From assembly GCA_963662175.1 (NCBI GenBank), contig OY759218.1, positions 51,529,427-51,593,426 of the forward strand: DNA of 64,000 bases, written 5' to 3'. The stretch comes from Aradus depressus. Its lineage: Eukaryota > Arthropoda > Insecta > Hemiptera > Aradidae. This document shows, piece by piece, positions 23,501-35,500 of the stretch; the stretch's first letter is position 1, and the number at the start of each line of letters is the position of its first letter. The translations under genes and the position numbers were made by a program. Under the pieces are notes generated by a model. The model was not told where the DNA came from. It saw nothing but the letters and a program-made list of their open reading frames with translations, and did not search any database.

Positions 23501-26500
23501 AGTTTGGTTCCAGATATAACAATGTATTTTTCTTGGTCCCTTGAATATCGTTATAACCGAATTTTACTGTATTTGAAAAATGGTGATATTAGAGAACTTT
23601 GAATTTGATGTCATTTCTAAGGTAACATTATTATTCGGGACATATTCCACAGATTTTAGGGGATTTTACGGACTAAAGTGGGGGGGGGGGGGAGAGAGAA
23701 TACGTTTTGATTATTTGTTATAGATATCGCACGTAATCAAATTAAAAAATATAGTCGAAACCCGGCCGAGGCCCTTCGTTTATTTTATATGGGAGGTAAA
23801 ATAAACTTAAGCACGCCGTCCTTCGGATGTGACGTTAAGCGATGGTCCCGAGCAGGTGCGATGTCAGGTACTCGTTAAAGACCCCTGCTCTAGGTGAATA
23901 AAAATTTAGGACTCCCGCAGTAGAGTCGGGCTCATGTGACTAAAGAGCGACTAGAAGAGTGACTAAAAAGCGGTCTGGTAGTAGGCGATATGACCTCGTA
24001 GTTGAAGCCCGGGTATGAGTCATAATAACGGCTGAACGCATATTCACGGTACTTGGATATCTTAAACTGATAGAACATGAAGGAGGGGTCATGAAGTCGA
24101 AGCATGAATTGAATACTAGCCTTTCAACGGTTGATGAAACTTTCTGGGTATTTCAAGGATAGCCCAACTAAGGATATAGGTTATGGGGGCCCAAAACATA
24201 AAATGAGTTCTAGCTCTAAAACGGTTGAACGGATATTTCATATGTAGAAATCTTATAAACCCGTTACAAACATAGGCAAATTGTAAGTGGCATCTCGAAA
24301 TGTTGACGGAAGAAGAAAGGGTTTGGGTGGCCCGAAACATCAAAATACTGCTAGCTCTTTAAATCTTGCTCCAAATTTTATAAACTTTCATACGTATTAG
24401 CATCCTTATAAGCCCTGTTGAAGTTACTAACAGGGCATTGCCGGGTAATCTACTAATTTAGTTAATATTTATTTAAAAATAATGTATATATATATATTTG
24501 CTGTAAAATTTAAATAGCTACTATTTAAAATGAATGAAAGAAAATCATTGTTAATAAAATTTAAAAAACAATTATATTGATAAGTAAATTTAATTTAATT
24601 TGAATATATGAAAACATTATTTACTGTATAATCAATACCTCAGAAAGTTGAGACACAAAAAATTAAATCATTTTAAAAGTTATTACTAAATATACTTAGA
24701 AATAAAAATATGGAGATTAATCTCAAAATTAATATAATAATAGAAAAAGAAAATATTCACCCTATGACGTCGTATTGAAGATTGGGTTTTTAATAAATAA
24801 CTTTTTTTTAAAATTACATTTGAGTTACCTCACTTTAGTAATTTGTTTAATTTTAACACTTCTCTTGATAAATTAGAGAGAAGAAAAAAAAAACGAGAAC
24901 GCCAAAACACGACCCTGCCATAATTCCTACAGAGCATTGTAACTTTCTTTGTCGTTTTCATTCTTCTTGTTTCTCCTTGTCTTTATAAATATTTTTCTAA
25001 TTTTCTTCATGATTAGTTATTGATAAAACTGTTCATTTACTTAAATTTACTCTTCTTTAATTGAAGGAACCAATCGATTATCGTGCGTTTAACATCGATT
25101 TCTTATCACATTTTACTTTTATGCCTTTAATTTCTTTTTTCTTCGCTAACTATTTCTTTTTTACCTTAATATTTAATTAGTTTCAATTTGATGCAAACTA
25201 TCAAGAATTTTCTGTGTGAGAATTCAAATTTATGGACAACACCTTGTCATTATTTATAAAATTTGTTGTAGACCTCTTTTTTTTCGTTTCTTCCATATTT
25301 ATTTTAAAGCTTAGTAAATTTTCTTTCTACCTTATGTATTTCCTTCACAATGTGATTTCGGTTTTAATCAGAGTTGAATTTTGTTTTATTATAAGCCTTT
25401 TTAAAAGATATGTTAAATTCCTTCTATGATATTTTAGTCTCACCAAATTGTTTTATAATATTATTCCGACCCCTGAAATTCAATTAATACTGTTTCATTG
25501 ATTTTAAAAGTTAACATTTATCTGATTTGATTCTGCCTGTTTATACTTCGTTTTGGTGACATTACCTCAATTACATTACAATGCTTTTTTATAATATGTA
25601 ATGTTTTTTATTTACCCAATGCCGACGCTCCCTAAAGTTCAGAGTTACACTCCCTCATTAATGTCACTGCTGCTTCCAAGAAGGTATCTGGGCCATTTCC
25701 GTTTTAGTAATATTTAATAATTCAATTTTAGGAGAATCCTCATTTGTTAGTATGGGCAAAAATGCGCGGATATCCTTACTGGCCGTCTAAATTAATTAAA
25801 GTAGAAGAACCTGACAAAGTATTTGTTACATTTTTTGGTGATCATAAAAGGTAAGTGAATCTTAATTTTTTTTATTATTTAATTTTTTACAGGAGGCTCC
25901 GCCAACCCTGCGGGATTGGGCTTCACTCTGGGCTTCACCCTTATATTTTTCTGCACGGTTAGTAGCACTTGGGCTACAGAGAAACATTTGTATTCACTTT
26001 ATATGTTAAATACGTATTTATGTAATCAGTCAAAAATTCTATAAGTTTTCACTGGATTTTTATTCTTTTCGAAAATTAAAAGCGTATATGTCTGTTTCCA
26101 CGATACCTTCCTATAGAGTGACCAAATAAACGCAAAATTCTATATGTAGATCTAAAAGTCCGTAAATAAGACATTGCTTGATTGAAGAACAGAGGGGCTT
26201 AACATCGAAACCCTAATAACTTTTGATGGAATGATTGCTCTCGAGACAAAATTGTATAGGTATAGTTTGAAAAGACAACTATTAAGTTTGAGCCCAGTTG
26301 GTCGTAAGGGACGATATGTTTGGGGAAGTACACTGAATACCATTTTTTGTTTAACATATTATTCATTTAGATGGATTGAAAATTTAACTGTCAAATTGCA
26401 GCTATGTGGTCCCGGTTTCAATGGTCTACCTGTATAGTCAAGAAACACCTTCGAAGATGAAGAAAACGAACAAACCTTTCAATTTAGCAATACAGGTATA

Positions 26501-29500
26501 TTATAACAAATAATTTAACATCTTTTTATTTATCTATTTTTTAAATTTTCTTATTAAATATTTGTTTACTCAAATTCTTTATAGGAGTGTGAACGGCATA
26601 TCGAAAAATTGATAGCAACATTTGGACCATTTCAATATGCCGGTATAAAAACTGTTGTAAAACTTGAAGACCTAAAAAAACATTTGAAATTCCAGTTACC
26701 GGAAGTAAGATTTCATTTTAAAAACTTGTTGTTTCACATATGCAAATTGTAGGGTCCACTGAGAAGCCAAGCTAACTGAATTTTCGCTGAAAATGACGAG
26801 TTTCGTTATCACTACTGTTCAGGCGAGTTGCTTGAATTTGCCACCAGTTTTATCCATTATTTTGTATATTTAGATACCCCCTACTTGTTGTCCTGATGAG
26901 GATTAGTACCCTCTGTACTCCTCAGTCTGTCCCCCGTTGTCCTTTGGATGCCTCTCCCTGAGGTTGTCTCCCGTTGCCTCTAAGGCCCCAGTATAGTCTG
27001 TCCCCGTTGCCCACACGGCCCCAGTTTTAGTCTATTCCCAGTTGCTTACCAAGCCCCAGTTTTCTCTCTGTTTCGTTGCCTCCCCCTGAGGCCCCAGTTG
27101 TCGTGTCTGCTCCACGTTGCCTACACGGCCCCATTTACCCGTAGTATCGTTGCCCCCCCCCTGAGGCCCCAGTTTGCCTGCTCCAGATAGACCGTCCAGA
27201 CTTCCGTCCAGTAAGGTATTTAATACAATAGCAATCGCTGGCCAGCCATTTGTAATTTGTTTAGATGCCCCTGGGCGAAGAAGGCTCTGCCTGGAAAGTG
27301 GTAAGTTTTATATATAGTTCATTTCCAATTAATACAGTCCACTGTTCAAAACCCCCCCTCCGTATGCTCCACCCCGATTCTATAAATCGGCAGTGGCGCC
27401 TACAACTACTCTCTTAGCACACGTGATAGCACCGCTCTCTTACAAAGCAAGAGATCAACTGATGAATAAAAAAAAAAAAAAAAAAATCATTTTACTTCTT
27501 GATTATCGAATTTTTATACAGAAATTGATACGCTGACTTTATGCAACTTCTGTGTGTGTATGAATGTTTTTAAAATTGGGAATATTTGACTTGCTATACT
27601 TTGAGAAGCTAAGACCTCAACGGCTCTACATAAGTGCATGCAATGGTATTACTTTTCCCTTTTAACTAATTGTATGATAATTTATTTTTTCAGATAAATA
27701 AGTATAAAGCTCAAGTTAAACCGAGTCTCACTCTATCAGAGTATAAAAGGATTGGTGCCAGGACAAAGGACAATGATGATTCCCACCCTGATCAGGAAGG
27801 AGAAGTTGATGAAGATAATATGAATTCAGATGATAAAAAATATGATTCCAAGAGAACGGCGAATTTTTATGCTTCCCAGCGTGATCAAGATTATAAAAAT
27901 ATTGTGCCTTTAAGGCGTATTTCCAAAAAAATGGCCAATTTCAATGACTCCCACCCTAATCAAAAAGAAATTGAAGAAAAAAAAAGTGGTGTGCTTAAAA
28001 GGCGTGTTTCGAAGAGGACGGGAAATTTCGATGGTCGCCATTCCGATCGAGAAAAGCAAGTTCATAAAAATTATGAAAATGCTGAGCCTAAGAAGCGTTT
28101 TTCTAAAAGAATGGAGAATTTTGATGATTCCCAGACAGATAATAATATTTCGCAGGTTAAAAAGCGTCTCTCCCTGAGAACAGCGAATGTTGTTCAAGAG
28201 AAACACGTTGAAGACTCCCTCACCAATTATACGAATTCTAATCCTAAAAGGCATATTATCAAGAAATCCCAGCCTGATGAGGAAGAGCAAGATGACGTTG
28301 ATAAGATTACCTCGGCTATCAAGCTTGTTCCCAAGGAAATGACAATCGTCGAGGATTCTCAGTCTGATCAAGAAAAACAAGTTGATGAACATAACAAGGA
28401 CCCCCTGCCCAAGAGATGTGTTTTCCTGAGAAATGTGAATTTAGATGATTCCCAAACTAATCAACAGAAACAATTTATTAAAGATAATAAGAATCCTGAG
28501 ATTAAAATGCGTGTTGGCAAGAGAATGGTGAATGAAGATGAAAATTCTGTCGTTCACGGGTATATTTCCAAGACAACAGCTGTTGCTGATGATTCCCAGC
28601 CGAATCAGGGAGAACTAGTTGTTGCAGGCTGTTCAGCTGATCGAACAAATTGCGAGCCGAACAGGCATGTTCCCAAGAGAACGACGAATGTCCATGTAGC
28701 CAGGCCTAATAAAGATAAACAAGTTGATGAAGAAAGTGACATTGATGATATGAATTCTGGAATTAATATGTGTGAATTCAACAGATTGACTAATGTTAAT
28801 TCGCACAATTACCTCGAAAAACAAACTGAAGCTTGTGTTAACGCAAAGGCGATGTCTGAACCTGTAAGGCATGTTTTCAAGAAAAGAACGAGCCCTGATT
28901 ATTCGCAAAGAAATCAAGAAAAAGAGTTGAAAAGCTGTATTAGCGCTTATACTAATTCTGAGCCTAAAAGACGTGATTTCCAGAGAATGAGCAATGACGA
29001 TTCCCAGCCATGTCAAGAAAAACAGTTTGACGACTGCGTACCTCACTTTACAAATTCTGAATTAAAAAGGCGTTTTTTGGAGAGAACGGCAAATGGTCAG
29101 ATTTCCCAGTCGAATCATGAAAAACAAGTTGCAGGCTGTTCAACTGGGAATTCTGTGCCTAACAGTCCTGTTTCCAATGGAACGGCGAATGTACATGACT
29201 CCAAGCTGAATCAAGACAACGAGAAGTCTGAACCCAGATGGCGTGCTCCCAAAAGACCGATGAATGATGTGGAGCCACAGCCTGGATCTTCTAATTCCCG
29301 TCCGATTTCGCCTATCATTTCCGTTTCACCTCTGCCGCAGACACCTCTGGATATAACTCCCGATATAACTCTATTGAAGCCTTTTGTAGAACAAGCTTTA
29401 GGCATCGTACCTTCAGACCCATTCCGTTTTCCTGGTCCACCAAGTGGTTAGTTATTTTAAAATTTTGATATAAACAATTTTTTTTATTATCTAGGATTTT

Positions 29501-32500
29501 CCAGTTAAGGGTGAGGTACCACAGGCTGACCAACAGTGTTAGCCCTAGTTCACATTGGGATACATTCTTTGAGAAACACAGACGCAGATGCATCTATATA
29601 GCTGCTCGAAACGTTCGTAGACATCTGTGGGGAGACAAGTGTGTCTGTGTTTCGAAGAGTTGTGGTGATACTAGTGATTACATTCATAGTGATACTAGTG
29701 GGAGGGGGGGGGGGGGGGGGAAGAGATAATTATCTTTTTGGTTCGAACTTCTTAGGTAATTTGTGTGCTCTAGCTTTACTCATTGCTCGTTTTGGCCGAT
29801 TTCGACAGGTTTTTCACATAAGGTGCGCTGCAGCCCAGCCGGAGCTACGTGGAGCTGTCCGATCTCGTATCTCGTGTAAAGTCACTTAAATAGACTAAAT
29901 CTTCTCCCTGAGGCTCGTTCAGGGTATTGCGGGATTTGGACAGGTTTACTTAATTTTTTTAACGAACATTTTCATTATTTAACATTCTCTAAGAACCATC
30001 GATTTTTAATTGTTATAAAATTATCTTAGAGTATCTCCAAACATCCTTCATTGAATCCTTTTTCTTTTTTCTTTTAAAGAAAAATACCAAATAGTATGGG
30101 CGTAATGCCGCTTTGTATAAATAGTGGACATAGGTCTCTTTCGAGAGCCTCGGAAATGGGAGACAAAAACTACCTTCCCTTAGATTCCGATAAAGGTGAA
30201 AAGATCATAAATATGTTTTCAAGTAGGGAAGGGTATGTAGAAAAATATAGTGGGGTTGAATTTCCTAAAATAAAAACTCTGAAAAATGGCTTTTAGGTAG
30301 GCCGACCGGATCCTGTGACGCCTCACCTTAAGACGAATGAGGTAATACAATTTTTTTTCACCTTCGTAAAAAATTGAATTTCTTTTTGGTGTGTGCAGAT
30401 TTCGCTGTGCTGTCCGGTGGCTCGAGATGTAGGAAAAGAATGGCTCTTGCTCAGAATTTCCAAACTCAAGAAACGGGCTGTGAAGCTTCTGTACCTGACT
30501 CGCCCCAAGAGCCATCTTGTCGCAGAACACATCAGGTAAATGTTTATTTACTAAATAATGGTGTCTACAAAAAAAAAAAAAAAAATCGAATCCCGCTTCT
30601 CAAGAAATTTTCTGGAAATAAGTTAATTATTTTATTATCAAAAGTACCAAAATATTTCAATTTCATGATTAGTTAACGTGTTTTTTTCCCCCTAGAATTT
30701 CGTTTCATAAACATGGATTGTTTTTAATTGAATTGGTCTACTCTCTGTCTTCAGTGAAAACTGCTGCAAGCTAGAAAATAAGGCGTTGGTCAATCACCGG
30801 CAATGTACTCCCCAAGCTCCAATTATTTATAATCATGTAAGTTTTCGCTCTCCTTCCACATATCTTACAGACACTCAATTGGTGTAGACTTTTCATTCTA
30901 ACTACAACTACCGGGTGGTTTCATTCTAACTCAAAGTACCGGAGGATCGGCGACCCATTATCCCCCTTACTCTTCAATATAACTCTGGAGAAAACTATTA
31001 GATGCATCCGTACGATTTTCATGTGTCTACATTCATTCCACTCCGGTTTTGGATTTAACCGGAAATTCAGTTTATTTCATTTAATTCGAGCTGGGGAAGT
31101 ACATTGCCGGTGATTCATAGATGGATTTTTTAATAGCTTGTACTGACTGTTTTGGAAGCACTGTGAAGCCAAGTGATTTTTGTAGCGCCACTTGCTCAAC
31201 TCTGATATCTGAAAAATAAATGGTTTGCTCCAGAATGACCAGCATTCAAACTACACTGCCCTGAGGAGAATTAAAAGTGTGTGTGTAATTTTTTAGGCAT
31301 TTACTTGACATATGAATTTTTGAGAATAGTGAATGCCAAGCTAGAAGTTTTCCTAGAATTCCAAACACCTCCAGCCATCGGCGGGCCCCCTTAGATAATT
31401 CCCCGTTTGAGCTGATCCTTCATTGACATGGTAGGCTCTTCGTTCAGGAAGAGCGCGAGCGGGGTGAAGATGTACATCTTAACCTACAACGACCACATCT
31501 CTCGCTTTGTAGAGACAATCTCGTTGATGGACGATCCCATTTACCGCAGTTTTAGACATTTAGACAGTAAACTATTGACGGACCACGAGACGGATTTTAC
31601 TATTTTTTCTTATAGGATTTGGATTACCTATCAGTATTTCAAAAAATACAATTGGTAAATATCCACCACTGCTTACTCCCACTAAGAAATTTTTAAAATA
31701 TAAGTTTAAAGTGTTTTTTTAACGGTTTCAGGTTCGAAACGAATCTCTCTTGGGTGATCATTTTGAGACACTTCTCAAGAAATTGTCTAATGAAATAACT
31801 GATGGAGGGCTAGCAAAATTTTTTCAAGATTCAATTAAAAGTTTAGAAATATCTTTTCAAAAAGAATTGGACAGGATCGTGAGTAAGTTACCGTCTTTTC
31901 TTATTTTTTGCTTAAGATGTTTGTTCCAATCAGATATTGTTTCTTACTCTTTATAGTCCAAGCTTTCATGTCACAAAAAGTTACCCCATAGAACACCCTG
32001 TATAAAAAACATGTTAAACTTTAATTTAGAATTAGGAAAAAAAAAACATTTTTTTAGTTGGCAACGGTCATACCACATTTTTTAATTAAAAAATTTTGGC
32101 ACGGCGCTTAAAAATTAAGTCTGATGCATAAAATAGATTTCAAACTTAATTTAAGAAAACAATTAAGTTTTAAAGCGGCCGCCGTAGAAGCTTATTTGTT
32201 TTTAAAAAGTAAAAAAACATTTTTTCAATGACAGATACATTTTTATGCATAGAGAAAATCTTACACTTCATCAAAAAAAAAAAAAAAAAAAGTTATGAGA
32301 TGCCTGAGGTTGAGGTGACATCTATCTCATGCATAGATGCTGGGTATTCAAAATTAAGACTGAAAAGGTAATTAACAAAAATTTCCAGCCAGACAAGTTT
32401 TAATATTTAGATAGGGGAGATCTCAAACTTCATTTTAAAACAAAAACCAAAGAGGTGTTATGAAGTGTACTTTCAGGAAAAAATAATTTATTAGAAAAGA

Positions 32501-35500
32501 TCTGATTCCTATACGTGTTTTTCGATGTTTTGTTATTTTCAAACTTTGTGCATAAAATATTTTTTCTAAATAGAGAGAGATCAAGGTTATCCAAAAATGA
32601 GAGTCCGAGTTTTTAATGAATTTTTGATTTCTCGTTACGCTCTCGAATTCGTATTTTTCTGTCACAAGTAGGTTATTAACTATTTTCTTTAATTTGAGCC
32701 AGGATACGTTCATTACAAGCCGAGATATGTCGTTCAGAATAGTAGCATCTTACTCCAGCTCTAGTTAATACTGATTTTTGCATTTCCCATATTTGTATCT
32801 ATTAGTTCACACTCTCCGAACCGATAGTGCACTATCATTTAATAAACAGCCGATTACAGGAGTTCTTATATTAATAAATATTATCTCTTTTTTTTTTCTT
32901 CTTTTTTTTGAAGAATTAAAAGTAGAGGAAATGGATTTAGTGCATGACATGGATAAGCGGCAGCTTGTAGTAACAACCAGGAGGGAATGTGAAGACGAGA
33001 TGGAAAATATATTGAAGGACATCAAAGAGAAATCTTGGTGCAAACGATGTTACAAAGAAGCTAATTTTCATTGCTGTGACACAAATAATTACTGCAGTGC
33101 CAAATGCCAAGTAAGTCAATTTCAGTTTATAATTAATGACAATAATCTTATTATTCTTATTCTTATTAGGGATGGAGAGTTCACCATGGGTATCCTAAGG
33201 TCCAAACGTAAAGTATGCCTAATGTGATTTTGTGTAATTAGTGGTTTAAAAATTGTCTAATTTGAGTAGAGACGACTAACCTAGTTGACGTCCAGCGTGG
33301 TAGAGGGTAGGGGAAAGGGAGAGTCGGTAGTCTAGAGTTGTTGGAGGAGAGGAATGGGACCCACAACGTTTAACTGGTGGACTCGACTATGGTTACCACC
33401 GCTGGCTTCATTCTCCATGGTGTAGTTAGCTTCGCTGGCTCGATCCCTGATGGTTTAGTCAAATTGCTGGCTGGATCCCATTTAAAATTATATTAATTAT
33501 TGTTGAATCAAGTATGTTAATAAATATATATTTTTTAAGCGTTATGACTGGTCTGCGCATTTTAGAAGCTGTAGGCAAAGAATGGCTGTTCAGTACAGGT
33601 ATGTTCAGTACAGGAACACGCAAGTTGCGAATGCAGAACCTTCCCACGCAGTAATATTCGTAAGTAAATCACAACTGTTTTTGAGGGACCATTGATACAT
33701 AAAATTGTTTTTGGAATAGATGACAGTATTGAGTAATTATTATTATTATCTTTTAATAATAGGATGATCCTCGAGTTCCCCCTCCCAGGGACCGAAGGAC
33801 CAGGACTTCAGCGAATTCGCTCGTTCTCAATTCAAAATCATCTGCAACAAGAGATAAAGTGTTTGTGAACGATACTCCCTCAACGAGTGGAGTTTCAAAA
33901 ATCGTACTAGCATCAACTTCAGCGGACGAAAATGTTGATACTGAACATTTTACCAGTAATGAGACTCCATCAAATTATATTCCTGTTTCGAATGAAAATT
34001 CGGTTCCTGCTTCGGATCCACAGCCTATAGAAGATGTAGATCCATTGCTTATTCCTGAAATAACGTCAACAAGGCGATTTCAGGCGCCCATATTCAGTCG
34101 AGCATTCGCATCTACTCAGGTAATAATAAATAAATACTAGTTGCCATCAGCACCCTATCTTAATGGTTATTAGTATTAAATCAAAAGAAAAACTATCGCA
34201 CCGGCCGTTCATCCAGTTCAAAACCCGCCTACTCGACGCTAGTAGCTTCATAAAAATACAACAGCAACAGAAAACAGTAATTATATGGGCAGCATGCCTA
34301 AGCATTTTATTTACGGGTTATTTTATAGTGTTCAGAATTTTGATAACGATAGTAGTTATTAATAGTTTTTTTTTTTTTTTTTTAATTATAATTTTAGTGA
34401 ATTCCTCATATAGGTAAGTGACTTTTATTTTATTATGTAAGATTCCACCTGAAGATATCAGTAAACTGACATCTTCAGGTGGAATGTTGCTAGAGAAGAG
34501 GTCAACGGACACATACCAGTATCAGGGACTAGCTGAACACTCAGTGTACTACTCTACCTGATACTCGTATGTGTCCGTTGACCTCTTCCTCTAGCAAGAT
34601 TCCACCTGAAGATGTCAGTTTACTGACGAAACTAGTCGTGGTTTAATAAATGTTGGACTCATACATTTTATTACTTATTTAACAAGTAAGTCCACTTCAT
34701 CTGCCTACTACCAAGAAATAGATTAGCTATATAGTTCGTTTTTACTTCCCTTAAAAAAAAATTAAATAATAAATTTAGTACTAAAGTAAAATGTTGATTT
34801 TTCTGAAAATAAATATTTTTCAGGCTTCAGTAAAAGGTATTGTAAAAGTACCTCCTATAAGAATTTCGTTGGACAACCCTCTGGAATTTAATACATTGCC
34901 GACTACGAAGACGAATCCTGTATTTTTGAACACTGTAGCAACTACCAAGACGAGTACAATGCTTGTAAACTCATCTGCTAACCAAATTTCCATGAGTAAT
35001 CCTGTTGTGGAGAAAACGTTATATGTCATGACAACTACAGCTCAACAGGTGAGATTCGCTTACGAAATATATTATCCGGAGTATATGGAATCCAGACTGT
35101 AGAAATACTTTGACAATTCGAACTTTAATTAAATTTGTGAAAATTTTGATTATGAAGACTGAATAATCCTGTGAATGGATGGGAGACAGGATATTTGCTA
35201 CAAGTTGTGATGACTGTTAATCTAACGCTTGAAATTGCCTCCCAACCCCATTACCCCTGGTTGGTGCGCTGGAGTGCGGGTAACAAAATCGATTACCATG
35301 ACCTGACGCGGATGACCACAACGAGATTCTTTTATTTTTAAATATGGTGTCCAGTAGCTACCCCAGTGCTCAAACAATTGTTTTCGCATCTCTCCCACCC
35401 ATCCTTCCAAAACGTTGCCTATGACCACGATTTTGATATTTTAAACGTATATCTGTTCCGAATAAATAATCACGGTGTGTGGTAAACCATTTGAAACCTT

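Noticed and set aside
29545..29660. A fourth hammerhead-like motif (gctcgaaacg)
   Set aside because: GAAAC is present, but no CUGANGA core or stem II partner lies at the proper distance.
29493..29729. Possible exon after exon 9, with an acceptor-like ttattatctag
   Set aside because: It meets a stop within a short distance, and exon 10 joins exon 9 directly in phase.
30754..30837. Possible extra exon of the ZMYND-like gene (ending ...ataatcat|gtaagt)
   Set aside because: It has splice-like edges, but its open frame does not match the phase of exon 10; reading on gives an immediate TGA. Exon 10 joins exon 11 in frame without it, and part of it is a copy of the dispersed tacattgccggt repeat.
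31428..31658. Open frame in the ZMYND-like intron 10
   Set aside because: No recognised domain; the exons on either side join in phase without it.
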